Assembly: GCF_037038585.1 (NCBI RefSeq)
Contig: NC_092525.1
Location: forward strand, 32,856,867-32,920,866
DNA length: 64,000 nucleotides
Reading direction: 5' to 3'
From: Patagioenas fasciata
Lineage: Eukaryota; Chordata; Aves; Columbiformes; Columbidae
The notes under the pieces were generated by a model. It was not told where the DNA came from, did no database searches, and was given only the letters and a program-made list of their open reading frames with translations. The position numbers and the translations under genes were made by a program. Below are positions 23,537-36,420 of the stretch, one piece after another; positions within the stretch are counted from its first letter, which is position 1; each line of letters starts with the position of its first letter.

Positions 23537-26500
23537 AATAGTGCTCTTATGACTCATTTATTAGGGAATCTTTACTGCCTTCAGTTAGAAAAAAAAAATA
23601 AAATAAATTGTGTGATGATGGCACACTTGAAATTATCCAGTTATATAAAATGATTTCTTGCTTCTGAGCTGCTGTTTGTGAATAGCAGCAATTTGAACAG
23701 AGATCTGAATAAAGATCCTTCTACCCCCTCACTATAACACAGGCTTAAAACGAAAGTTTATTAACAATGAGCAAAAGCATAAGCAGATTAACACAAAATG
23801 TTAAAACTTTCTAGGTTAGACTTGCATTTATGGTTTTTCATTAGGAGTTCTACACCTCTATAGTCCAAGGCAAAGGTCAGCAAGCAACAGCTGACCAGGT
23901 TATGTCACCACAGTCAGCTACTATAGTCTTCTCCAGTCCTCCTTGGAGACAGCTGTCACTGTCAAAGCCACAACAGACCACAGGTCAGACCCTCCACCTA
24001 CTAGACAAGGTCCCCCTGCCAACTACAACACCATCTCTCCAATCACAACAGGACAAACTCTCTCTTCTTAGTAATATAAGTCACTGAAAACCCACAGGAT
24101 ATAAAACTATAAATTACCACAGCCATGCCAAAACCCAATATGGCCAAAGCATAGCAGCAAAGTGCAGTTATTTATCTAAAGATGAAAACCAAGTGATTTC
24201 TTGTGTTTTCTTTCCTCTAATGCACAAAACCAAAATGCCAGCAGCACGGTCCTTGGTAGAAGCCTGAAGACCACTTAAAAGTCTCAATTTTCAAGATGTC
24301 TTAGACTACATAACTTATTTCATTACTTTCCCCCCTCCCCAAAGTACAAAAGCAGCTTCAGTTTCCTCTATGATCCCCTATGACTCTTGGAACTCCTGCA
24401 GGCAGGCAAGGACACCAAGAGCTGTGAATACAGCTCATATTTGGCATTAACGGAACATCTTTGATTTATGACTTACAATTACAAAATGCACATGTACACA
24501 AATGTGTCTTACAGATCAAGCCGTCTTTCCACAGTTAGCAAACGATGCAATTTATTCAGTCATCACAGTCCAGATCAGACCAGTGACACTGTAAGACAAC
24601 ACAGAAGCAACACAATGGCATGTACTGAAGAACTACTGAAAACTAATTTAACAAATAAAATCCATCTCATTAAAAAAAATCCCATGGGAGTCTTTTGCCT
24701 CAGTATATCATCTGTATTTCAGACTCAAGATTCCAAAGCATTTAGCTTTTTCTACAAAGACTTTAACTTGTGTTAGAATGACTGCATGCAGGGAAAAACA
24801 TGGCATTCATACAAATGCTACAAAATATCACACTTACAAACTGTACTTCTCGATGCAGCTCTTAAGAACTAATTCATAGCATCTGACTAACATAACTTTT
24901 CCTCTGTTCAAAGGTGCAGTATCCGTACCTGATGCTCTGCCAGATCAGTGCTGTATGAAGCTAGACAGGCAGCAGAGGGAGGCAGGACAGAGCTGTTACT
25001 TTCACCCTTGCACAGAGCTTCAAAGGAAGCCCACTCACTAGTCCCATTTCTGGACCATGAATGGCATGACCTCAACATAACCATTCTCACCTACAGAGAT
25101 GCTAAAATGTTTGATCTTTTGCATTTGCTGAAGTTTCAAAACTTCCATTGAATTACCACTCCTCTGATATTCTTAAGACTTCCCTCCCTCTCTCTGCACT
25201 TAAGGATTCCTTTCCACCAAGGCTCTCGGGCATTGCAAAGATGTGGTTCACGAGATACATCCAGGAGCTGACTGGTTGTCTTTGACCATGTATATGTGCT
25301 TCTGTGTGGACACAGAAACAGAAGAGCTCTCTGCTGTCCAGGTAACATCTCAGGAACATACTTAAGTAGACAATGACAAGGCTGAGCAGCTACTCACAGT
25401 GCTTGGAGACCATGAAAGGGAAGCAGCAGTGAAACAGCCCTCACACTCAGCCTCTACCTCCTCGTCAACAATTTCTGGCCATTATTATCTACCAGATGCA
25501 ATTGTCACACATAAATAAAGTTGTGGGTGTGTGCCTGTGTGTAACTTTGGGAGGGGAAAAAAAGGGAAAGAAAAAAAAAAGAAAAAAAAAGATAAAGTAA
25601 TGAAGATTGAAACATTTGTAACTCCGAATTTAAGAACAGAGAGAAGCTTTCTCCAAAGCAAGTGTCAGGAGGTAGTTAATAGAGGACATTGGAGACCTTT
25701 GCTTACCAAAAACCACATAGCTAGGCCTTCCTTCCTTCCACATCTTAAATCTCCTTGCTCTATTCCATTCCTCTCTCCACTTATGAAGACATCAATCCTC
25801 AAGTAAAGACTGCATTTTCTCCGCAGATCAATTACTTTAAGTACAATGGAGGAACACTGTACAACTATGATCACTGGAAAGCTGAATGCTGAAAAGCAGT
25901 TTGTTACTCTGATCCATGTATGTTCTGTTTGTGTATCAGCACGTATGCCCCGCAATCAGAAGCACATTGTAGCGTGCAGGGTGCGTTCTGCCTTTATCAA
26001 AACCTCCCCTGCGTACACACACCCTCAGTGTTCCTTCAGCCAGCACCACGCTCCTTCTCATATTAAATTTAGAAACAGACCTCTGAATCACCAGTTCCTG
26101 TTGTTGAAAGTAGCTAGAAACAGATGTTACAGCAAAAGTTTCCTAGTAAACGATTATAGGATAATCTGCCCACTATATTAGACCCCATTGTCGCAAAATG
26201 TTTTCGAACCCTAGAACAAGAGGTTTTATAGATTTATATGAAACCACATAATTTCATTCCCTGAGGTGACTAATCCTTCCTAAAATCATGTTAATTCTTA
26301 CCCATAATAGTATCATGCAGCAACAAGTTCCAGAGGTTAACTGTCCACTATAAAAAGAAAAAAACAACACAACACACATTAAAAAAAAACTACACAAAAA
26401 ATGTTGCTTATAAACTCATTGCTTGTGAGCCTCCCATTGCACTTATTCCATTCTACTTTTCATTGTCATTTCTTCAGATGTGCCTTCAAGAAGAGGAACA

Positions 26501-26823
26501 GAAAGACCTAAGCTCCTACTCTGCAACGTAAGAGCAGCATGGAGTCCAAAACTGGTTATATGCAGGAAACGTAAGTTCCAGAGAGAGGAGAGAGAGTTCA
26601 GACAGTGCTACACACAAGCTAATCCACCCTGCAGAGAGGAATTACTTCCTAGCATAAGAGTGGCAACGTACCCATGTTTCCCAGTTTGAGTCCACGAGGA
26701 ACTCTACTGCAAGGTTAAGAAACTTCGCAACCACTTGTGGTCTCCAATTCCTTCTGTTGCTCTCAAAATATATAAGAGGAACTGCATATCTCACGCCAAG
26801 AGGCACCATCCACATCTATGCCT

Positions 26824-26858
26824 CACATGTACATATGTACGTATATGTGTATACATAT
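26824..26858. repeat. Alternating purine-pyrimidine tract
   Basis: Thirty-five consecutive bases alternate strictly between pyrimidine and purine, mixing CA/TG, TA and CG steps. The tract is an imperfect (TG/CA)(TA) microsatellite and a candidate for Z-DNA or cruciform formation. Confidence 0.8.
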
Positions 26859-28199
26859 CTAATACATACTTTCTAACAGAGAGGCCAGCTGGTGCTTACT
26901 TATTCAGCCTATGAAGAATGTTTTGCAGGTTTATAAAGTTCCATTTATGAATTAATGAAGCCAGAGGGACACCACAGACCACTATACTCAATTATTCCTG
27001 TATTTAGCCCAGAGGACTATATGTCATTGTAAGCCAAACCTTTGTTTGCCTAATATAACGCTTCCAGAAAAATCTTTCAGCCCTGGGAACATTTTGGGTG
27101 GAATCCACCACTTTCCTTTGTCATTTATTAGTTCCAGTGCTTACGCTTTCTCACTATTACAAATGCATGCCTTACTTCTAATTATCTGATTTCAGCTCCC
27201 AGTCATCAGTTCTGTTACACCTGTTTCTCTTGGCCTTTTAGCCTCCACCGTGCTCTCCCCTCAGAAGGTGCTTCCCACCAATTCTCAAATCAACCCTATT
27301 TATCTATCAAGAAATAACAGATCCAGCAACAGAATGAGCTTTTTCAGGCTCTCCTTGTGGTACATGACCACCACTCAGTCTTCAAATCTCTCCTCTGACT
27401 CTTGTTCAAACTCACGTTATCAGCAGGCTGCTCAGGACCCCAGAACCACCCACAATTCACCTTCTTTTGCCCATTGCCCCTCCTACTTACACCCCCAAAC
27501 TTATCCAGCTTTGCTGCCCCACGAGAGCTGTCATGTCCAGTTGGTTACTCACTGTACCCCCAAGCAGTCTTCTCCTCAAGCTCCTGTTCTGTTGCTATGT
27601 TGAAATACAACACCTGCAGGCCCCATGATCTTGCATCAGACTATATTAAATGCACTTGTGATTGATGCAGCTCCCCAGGGTACCCAGATTTCTCTGTAGA
27701 AGCTGCCTTGTCATTGCCTACCACACTGCCTAGCGTGACATGGCCTGCCAGCTCTACCAGTACAGATCCTGCCCCTGTCTCCGGGTACTTGATGAAAATG
27801 TTCAATGGAATCTGGCCTCACCTCAATCCTTAAAACACATTTCTAGAAGCATTCTCATTTGATAATGATTCACCATCAATGACTAACTTCTAAACATCAG
27901 TTAGTCAGTCCTTAATTAGTTTACTTTTGCAATACCACATATCACTAACATGTCAGGACCCGAGTCCCAAAGGGGTATTCCAAGTCCTGACCAGCTACCT
28001 CTGCTGTTGCCAAGAAAGGGAACTACAGGTGGCACCTGGAAGGAGCCCAGGAGCAGCAGGGGACCACACGGCTGGGCTGTCTCCCTGCCCCTGCATCAGG
28101 TGCCTTCTGAAGACCGTTTTACTACATCTCATGCAGGTCCCCTCTCAAGTAAAGCTTCAGTATCCAGCACATCACCATGTTCGCTAAGACACGTTTCCC

Positions 28200-28330
28200 T
28201 TGAAGCGATACCGACAGATCTGTCTAACGTTCTAGCAATTGAATGTTGCATTAGCTTTTCCAACATTTTGATGAGGATTAATGTCAAGATAGCTGGAATG
28301 TGGTCAGATCAGTCACCTACCCTTTCCTTG
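28200..28330 (-). repeat. Possible old LINE reverse-transcriptase scrap
   Basis: On the minus strand a short frame around 28300-28220 reads LTLILIKMLEKLMQ. This resembles the conserved YRPVSLTS...GK..EK block of CR1/L3-type LINE reverse transcriptases, and the preceding bases look like a decayed version of the NYRPVS region. The match is short and degenerate, with no flanking recognisable LINE 3' end. The 170-codon plus-strand open frame that overlaps it is then just antisense noise. Identification rests on recalled family motifs only. Confidence 0.3.
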
Positions 28331-29523
28331 TCCATTTTAAGACAACTGTTTAACCAACAGTTAGAAAAAATTTTCTGCAGGCCTGCAGACCTTTCAGCAA
28401 GCTCTTTACAACAATCGGGTCATAGCGCTGCTGATTTACATATGTCTATCCCTAGAAGGTAATAAATCCTCTTCATTAAGATGGATTTAAGTCTCTGTTG
28501 GAATGGCATTCATGGTATCACATTCTGCACCTTCCCAAATAAGGAACAGTATTAACAAATATTTCTACTTTTCTTGCATGAGCTATTTTATTATCTCCAT
28601 TAAGTAACTGGAATTATTTGTTTCCTAACACACTTCAGCAGTAGGAAATATGCAGAGTCAATTCTCTAACTTACTTTCTAACTTCTACTGTGTGCTAATT
28701 CTCACTTATCCATTGTCCCCTTAAATACTGTATTTTGCTTCGAAATTTCTATATGTGTCCTGAAGCCAGAGGGCTGTTAGTGTCTTTTTTGTTTAAAAGC
28801 AGAATTTCAGATTTTGGGCTACTTAGCATCTTCTTACAGAGATCTGTTTTCCACTCACATTTTTCTTCCTATAATAACATCAAGTTCTCTGTGATGACAA
28901 ATACGGTCTTTTGAAGCATTAAATATGATTTATTTGGGGCTGCTCTGTTTGTCCATCCTTATGTAACTCGATCACACTTGATGGTCCCATGGCAACCACC
29001 ACCTTCCAGTTGTGTGATGTCAAAGTCCACAGTAGCTGTCTTGCTGAAGAGTTGAAACACGAGCTGACCTGCAATGGGTTGAACACCTTCCCATGATGCC
29101 AACAGGATGTCCAGCACCTCAGGAGCAACAAAACAAAACAGACAAGAGTGCATAAAGGGAAAAAAATCTGTATGTTTGCCAATTAACCATTTCAGACATG
29201 TACAAAAAGCATTAAAAAAAAAAAATCTGTATTAATTTCTCCTGTTCCTTGACTGTAAAGATAAGGCTTTTACCAAGTCACCAATTTGGCGAATCAAGCA
29301 GAAGGGACAAGGAGCACGTTCAGGCTCCTCCTCACCTGGCTGACCCTCACTCAGGTTCACATCTCCTGCATACCACCAGCTGTCTGCCGCTTGCTTGTTT
29401 GTAGAACAGGGCTAAACAAACCAACCTCCATCCTACCCCAGTGGGGAATAAGCACAGAGACTGCAGTGCTGCTCAGAAGTCTCAACAGAGAAGACAGGCA
29501 GCACAAAGCACAGGCACTCTCAG

Positions 29524-29567
29524 TGTAGATACAACATTCCTTATCTGTAGATACAACATTCCTTATC
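29524..29567. repeat. Perfect 22-bp tandem duplication
   Basis: The unit beginning TGTAGATACAACATT and ending CCTTATC occurs twice in a row (29524-29545 and 29546-29567) without a mismatch. This indicates a very recent slippage duplication or a polymorphic two-copy repeat. Confidence 0.9.
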
Positions 29568-30119
29568 TGGAAGCATCTACCTTGATTTGCAAATAAAGTC
29601 GATTAAACTTTATTACAGAATCACTCCTTAGCCTCTAGCACCAAGTCTTTCACAAGGCAATAAAACTTAATTCGTTCAGCAAGAAAACCACAACATTTGG
29701 TTTTGTAACTGCCACAATTGTAGGGAAAACATTCAGAACCTTCCAGTTTCACAAGTTTATTTCAATAAATATGCTAACTATTCATAAACAGTGGTCTTTT
29801 AAGTATCGTAGAAGCATGGGGTAGCAGCCTGCAGATGTAATTCTGCAGTTCAACATCATAGACTTTTGCATATGATCAGGAGTCCAGCATGGCTTCTGAA
29901 GCACATATTTGCATGCATTTAGTTAGAGTAGAAATTCCTTAAGATGTAACAAGAGTTTAAATTCAGTAGCCAAAAAGGAACTAACCTGAGTTCCTGCTGC
30001 ACATCAGCCACTGCAACTTATTTTGCACAACTGAAAATGACTAAGGAAAAATACGTACAGTAGTTCAGTCTTTCTTCCTCTTATTAAAACAACAAAATGG
30101 CAAGGAAAGTGAAAGAGCT

Positions 30120-30449
30120 GGGGGCGGGGGGGGAAGACTGTAGCAGTACATTAAAAAGCAAAATGGAGAGCCCTACCCATACCTTCCGCAACAAATTTCC
30201 CCTGAATTAGGCAGCAAATACTGCAGCCCACTAGTCTGCACAGACAGTTCTGTCTCCAGCATACACTCCCTGTGCTGGATTCCTCTGTCCCCTCCCCTCA
30301 GGTCTGAAGTAAACAGAACTATGCATGTTGCCCAAAGCCTCAAATACTAAAACATTCATCCTTTTTCTACTACCCAGATTTTTCCAAAGTTCTCTGCTTC
30401 ATACACATACCTAAAAAAAGGCTTTGATGGGATTGCGGGGGGGGGGGGG
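30120..30449. repeat. Two G-runs (G5-C-G8 and G13)
   Basis: The plus strand has five G, one C and eight G near 30120-30133, and a run of thirteen G at 30437-30449. Long G homopolymers are slippage-prone and can form quadruplex-like structures. The exact length in an assembly may be unreliable. Confidence 0.7.
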
Positions 30450-33400
30450 TTGGAAACCCAGGATTTGCTGAGAGGGCTCATATTCCTCTTCAGCTTCCTT
30501 CATCCTCCTCCCCATCAGCTTAGAAAATCTCACAAGAAATCAGCAGCTTTACCAACCTTAGAAATCCATTCCATTCACTCATTATAGAAGATTAAATATG
30601 TGAACTTGAAGTTTCTACTGAAACACTCAGTCATCACACAGTTAATCACAACTTGGAGACACCGTAATAGCGTTTCAAAGGTCTATCGCACAGAATAAAG
30701 TCAGTTCAGATTCCTCTCATAATTTCTGCTTAAGGTTCACAGAGTCTGAAGGAGTTGCTTGAGTATTAGATTCATGTAAAAGTACAGAGTGACTTTAAAA
30801 TACAAGTGCTATTCCTGGCTAGTAATATATCTGCGTCCACATAAACCCTCCCAAATCCTTAAGAACAGCCTGCCTAAATAACATAATCCAGTTTGAGGCT
30901 TTGTCTGCATAAGGCTCTTTGGATTACTTAAGAGACAAAAATCATACAAATTAAAAAATTGATTAAACCGCTTGACACGTTCTTCAGATGCTCTTTTCCA
31001 GAATCAGAGTGACTATTATTCTGCATCAGAGATGTAGAGCAGTTGAAGCAATTCACTTCAAAGTCACACCTTCAGCTGACTCAAATAATTTCTCAATGGC
31101 ATGTGAAGACAAGACCTTAACTCCAGAACCACACACAGGATTTATTTGGGAGTAACTGTCCAAAATGCCTCCCTTGGGAGACAGGCCCAGACAACACAAC
31201 ACATCGGGATGCTGGTTCAGCACCAAACCATTCCAAGAAGAATGCAAGAAACCACTCAATCAGAACAGCCTGAATTCTGGTAAATAAAATGATTGTGTAT
31301 TTTGTCTGGTTTGTTTTAGAGTAGCATTTCCAAGGGGCACCTAGCCTTAGTTTGAAAAGCCTCTTATTCTGACACAATCTTCCAAGAATCCCCTCCATCC
31401 CCAGCCCTACCCTTTCTCTGCAAGCTGCATCCCCCAGCTGCTCTTTCCACATCCCAGCCTGCCGCCCCAGCAGCTGTCACACAGGGCACAATGCAACACA
31501 AAATGTGACAGCCCCATGTTGTAAGATTCCAAGCATCACCTGAGTACAAGGCAAAGCAGCCTGGAACAGGAATTGCAGGTTCAGGTCCAGCAGGGAGGTG
31601 ACTTCGAATGCTCCCCCCACCCCCAGCTAGGTTCTCATCATTTTTTCCTGGGGATACATTTTCAGATCAGATCTACGGCCTGTTGCAGATACAGATCAGC
31701 TTTGCTCATCCCACAGTTCTCTGTCACTGACAAAAAATAGCTCTGGAGGGAGAGGAGGAGGTTTTCAGCTGCGTTCTTCAACAGTCCTCACTGGCTGTTT
31801 CCTCTTTGTCCTCTCCTTTTATACCTTGCTATAAGAGAAGCCATTTTCTCATGTTCATGGCTTGATGTCAGAGTAACTATTTTTTTTAATTTTATTTTAC
31901 TCTATGGAGCCAGTAAATCCCCAGATCTGCCTTTAAAACAAATTTGATAGCGGTCACAATGTTCTAGCAGCACCCTCAACAACACGATCACTGGGGTTTT
32001 CCTGGAAGAGCTGAAAGAAGCTGGCATCCCACTTGTTTCCTTACAGAAGACAGCCCAGAGAAGCAGCTGGAGCCAAACAGGAGTGGTCCAGATAGATGCT
32101 TCTAACTAAGCACCACTGATACTCTACAGTCTTCAAAAGAACCACAGGAGAAGGACATTTTCCTAGACAGGATCAAAAATAGATGGCTTTAAGATGGCTG
32201 GAAAGCATGTAATATATTATTCTTCGATTTTCTCATAAACAGTAACTTTATTCTTCCTGAAACATTGATTGTCATTTGATCCTGTTATGAACAATTCTGA
32301 GGCCTCCCCCACAGAGCATCTAAGCTGCATCACATTAAAGCTGTTCCTTTCTCCTTGCCTCGAGCATATTCCTGACATGTAAACAACTCCGCTGTGCACA
32401 CAAGCAAAGGCACAGCTAGCTGGTGAAAGCTGCAGTACTAAGCGCACCATAGGAACCCATCCAATCCTAATAACCCATTATTTTCACAGGGCACTGTATT
32501 TATTAACTAGTAGCCAACTGCTATTACTGCAACGTACAGGTGAAAAATTATCCCATTAGAAGAGCTGAAAGAACATTACAGAGCATTACTTTTCATGGAT
32601 AGTCATGTTTCACAGGCTTTGCTCCCCACATAACCCGAACATACAAGAGAAGTCAATCTGAATGACGGAAGAACTGTCACAAGACTAGGATAAAGGCAAG
32701 CGCCAGAAAATCCAAGCAGGCCTCCTGTCTGAGGGTTTCTCAGTTGATGTGACTACAGCAACTATTTCCAGTTCAGCTTAAAAACAAAACAAAAACCTCA
32801 CAAACAAACCAATCTCACCTACTCAGCAGTGAAGTAATTAGCAGGAGATACACTGTTACAAAGGTTACCAAAGTTTAATGCACCAGCAGTGTGTATGTTA
32901 ACTCTTTGTTTTACAGGCTCTGGACCAAGAGCAGGAGGCTAGCGGCCCTGGAGAAACCAGAATCCCCTTACAGCACCATTGCTCAACCCACAGATGTCTG
33001 TCCGCAGGCATGTCTGAAAGCTGGAAGAATGAAGGTCTGAAGGAAACACGGGTCATCTCTGACCCCTATCTCATCCGTCCAGGGGTTCTGCAGTGATCCC
33101 ACAGGAAAAGCAAATGTAGCTTCAACTACTTCTGTCTAGGGTCTTCTCTGCATTAGGAGGTTTCCAATGGCAGGAGTCCAGAGCGCAGCAGCACTGGGGT
33201 TGTGAACTGAATACAGCTGCGCTGCCAGGCTTGAAATATCAGGACCTAGAGCAGGCCAGGGAGCCTTGAGACATTTCCTTCTGACACAGGCAGTTGCACA
33301 ATTTTTTGCCTCTTAGGTTAAAACAGAGCCCAGCAATTTCTTGCCGTCCTTCTGTCCACACCTACTCTACAAACTGGAGCAAATCAGTCATGTCCCAACA

Positions 33401-36263
33401 CCCACCAGCTTCCTTTGGCTTACTTCACACATTCAAAAATGTCAGACCACGAATTCCAGACCCTGCTGCTTCCTTCCATGACGCAAAGTATCACCCCAGT
33501 CGCATGTATCCTTCTCCCCCACCACTTCTTGTCAAATTCCCCTGCCCATACTGCCACCAAGCCAGTTTCATCTCCTTGAAGCCATGACCTCATCCACTTC
33601 TCCCCGGCACCCCTCAAGAGCAAACTGTTTCGCTGTGCTCCTCTCCCTGCAACCCAGCAGGTGACCACCCACTCAATCCTGCACGTGGTTTTACCAAGGA
33701 GGTTTTACAGAAGCAAAACAAGCATTCAAGGAGGTCTGGTTCTGTAAATAAAATTTCATATCCTTCCCTGCAGCTAAAATTTCCTTATCAACCCCACATT
33801 TCCCATTTTCAATCTTTTTAACACCAACTAAAGGGAAAAAAAACCCTCCCCGTTCAACATTTTATGCCAAAGCATATAGTAGTTTTATGACAAAGGTCAA
33901 ACAACCCCTTTTTACAAAACTATCTGGAGCCTAACTCCAGTGCTATCCTTGCAAAGCCGTCCTGCACGCTCTCATTTTCCACTACCCACGGTAACTCTGC
34001 ACCACATGATAAACATTATAAAGAATTCATGCAGCAGTGCAACTAAATCTTAACTTCTGAAAGTTCACGGTTAAAGTAGGCCTAAGTGTATCATTATCTG
34101 CAAGCTGGAAAACTTAGACAACTCCTCACAGACTCAGGCCTTGAGAAGCACAAGGTTCAGCTGCAGCACCCTACACATCTGACAAGACGCAATGTCACAA
34201 ACACCACAATGCTGTAGCTACATCTCAGTAAGAAATATCTGACAACCATCTCCTTTTAGGTGGAGCCTGAATAGAATACTACGAACCAGCCATTATTCAG
34301 GATTTAATAACTATGGGGACCATTGAACTAAAAATATGAAGTATTTCAGGTTTAAATTATGAATGACAGCAACAGCACAGGTTAAAAATATTACAAATAT
34401 TCATTTACCCTTCATGCTTATAAATAAATAAAAGTGAAAGTAAGGTTGGAGAGTGGCTTTTTGTACACAGTCAGCAAACAAATGCCTTGACCTATATTCA
34501 CCATGCAATAAACATTCAAGATTCAGTACCAAAAATGCACAGGGCTGCACATCACTTGGTTTTAATCAATAAAAAGCCAAAGCTCAATTTATTACTTCTT
34601 CTAGGATCAGAACCACAAGACCTACCTTGTATCAAAGATCTGCCTTGGACAGGAGCACTCGGAGGGTATGAATTTACATCTTAGATGATTTCAAAAGGTT
34701 GCTGAAGCTTACATGCCTTTCATGAATTGGTTTTGATTGACCCCTGTCTCCGGCCTTCTGCAGTTGAAAACCTCCTCAAATGGAGATTATTTATGCTAAT
34801 TTAACTGAATTCAAGGGCCAGTTTTGAGTTATCGTTTCAGGGTCACACTACAGTCTGCAGCGTTCTCCACTTTTACCGCTACGCCAGCAAAAAGGCACCA
34901 CGGCCCTATAGTTGCCTATTAGACATCCAGTTCAAACACAAACCTGTAGAAATATATGGATTGACTGACAAACGTCTATTGAGGAAAAGCAAAAGCACCT
35001 GTATGCAAGAGTATACAAACAGTAGAAAACTGGCATACATTTACCCATGAAGCACCTAGTGTACCAGTGCAACTCAAAAAGGTTTTGAAGCAAGTATAAT
35101 TAACCCTACCACACCAAAATAATGGGAACATTTGGCTCTTTCAAAGTGCTGTAACCTCCTCAAAAGACTCCAACCAAATTTGACATTTATGTCTCTATAA
35201 CTAATGTGTAAGCAAAAGCAAAGAAAAAGCAATATTTGCAATTCAGGGAAAGACATCAAAACAAACATGTTCATAGTACCCAGATGCTAAACTACACATG
35301 GGAATCTGATGATCTTTCGAATGGCTGAAAGCTGGGACCAAAAGGAAAGGGCTTATTGTTTTTAATTATTAATCAATCTTTTCAGCAATCAAACCCTTGC
35401 AATGACTCATCCACTTTCTTTACCGAAGTCTAAATTGTTACAAGAAGGCTGCAATGCCACTGGAACACGACCCTCCTGAGTGGAACGCTTAACCCTGCAC
35501 AGGAGAAAGGATTTTAGTAAGCTCACTCCTCTCTTCCACAAAAAGGTTATGTTCTCATTGAATCTGAGAAAAACCACCAAGAAAACCACACACACTCCTG
35601 CAAAAAAAAAAAAAACCCAACCAAATAAAAAACATAAGGCAAAACAATATTTAGAATTTTTACACTGTGAGAAGTGAGAGAAGATAAAGTCCACCCCAGT
35701 TATTCATAGCAAAGCCAGCATTCTTCCGGTGATGGTATGCACTGCAAGCCAACAGGAGAATTCACATCATAAGAAATCGTCAACAATCATGCCATTAAAC
35801 AATGCAATTCTCTTACACTCAGTTTCTACTGTCTACTGTAAAGAAATTTAGTTTTATGGAAGCATAGCTTGATAGGAGCTGGTTTTTAAGCTCACAAAAT
35901 CAAGAACTTGATCCTATACCTCACATGCATGTAAACCTCTTTTCAGAGTTAACAGGTCTTTTAAATAAACTAAGCTGCAAGACTGGAGCTTAGTTGGCGA
36001 TACCTACGTATAGAGCTTGCTCTTTTCCTGCACTAAAATTATATCAGAACATTACAACACATTTGCATATCTCCCACACATGAGACTTCTTGCCAGCAGT
36101 AACAAGGCAATCACATCAAGGCTTGGAAAACATACCAGACAGAGATAGAAGGGGAGGAGAGGGTTTCCTGCAGGAACACCCAGGCTGAAGTCCAGCAGCT
36201 CCCAGGAAAGGTGCTGCTCTCCACCAGCCCCATACCTGGGCCTTCTATCGGGTGCCCACTTAC

Positions 36264-36420
36264 CTGCGTCAAATGTGAAACCCCACCCAGGAAACAAAAA
36301 GCTTCCTATTGTTCCTCCCCTCTCCACAGCCTCCTGGCTGCTATCATGAAAAGTGGTATCAACCCACCCTTCCATGAGAATGGTTCCCATTTTTCCCTTT
36401 TACTACATTCAGCCTTGGAC
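36264..36420 (-). other. LRRC8D: Candidate non-coding 5' UTR exon of LRRC8D
   Basis: On the minus strand a pyrimidine-rich tract (TTTTCTTTCTGTTCCACTGTAG) ends at 36421, and 157 bases later an ideal donor CGCAG/GTAAGT ends the exon at 36264. Both sites are strong and the length is typical of an internal exon. Inside are an ATGTAG start-stop at 36408-36403 and an ATG at 36390 with A at -3 and G at +4. From that ATG the frame stays open to the donor, and joining to the coding exon at 9203 would keep it in frame with LRRC8D. No transcript evidence is available here. Confidence 0.35.

Larger units (their letters stand above)
9204..27900 (-). other. LRRC8D: LRRC8D intron, 3' part, no gene seen
   Basis: AT-rich DNA between the coding-exon acceptor and the LINE scrap near 28.2 kb. 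It holds no open frame above about 130 codons with a recognisable product, no tRNA-like cloverleaf that I noticed, and few repeats. A minus-strand match to a donor (CTG/GTAAG) at 10246/10245 lacks a sensible partner acceptor. Small tandem duplications at 19.4 and 23.5 kb and an alternating purine-pyrimidine tract at 26.8 kb are listed separately. Intron status is inferred from the acceptor at 9204 and the CpG island at 57 kb. Confidence 0.6.
28331..36263 (-). other. LRRC8D: LRRC8D intron, no gene seen
   Basis: AT-rich intronic DNA without a convincing coding or RNA gene. It holds G-runs at 30.12 and 30.44 kb and a perfect 22-bp duplication at 29.52 kb. A minus-strand donor match (CCAG/GTGAGG) near 29.33 kb, with a pyrimidine-rich AG about 150 bases upstream, could mark another non-coding exon, but such pairs also occur by chance. 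Confidence 0.6.

Noticed and set aside
27950-28462. 170-codon plus-strand open frame
   Set aside because: No domain, low-complexity Ser/Pro/Leu content, and it overlaps a possible antisense LINE remnant.
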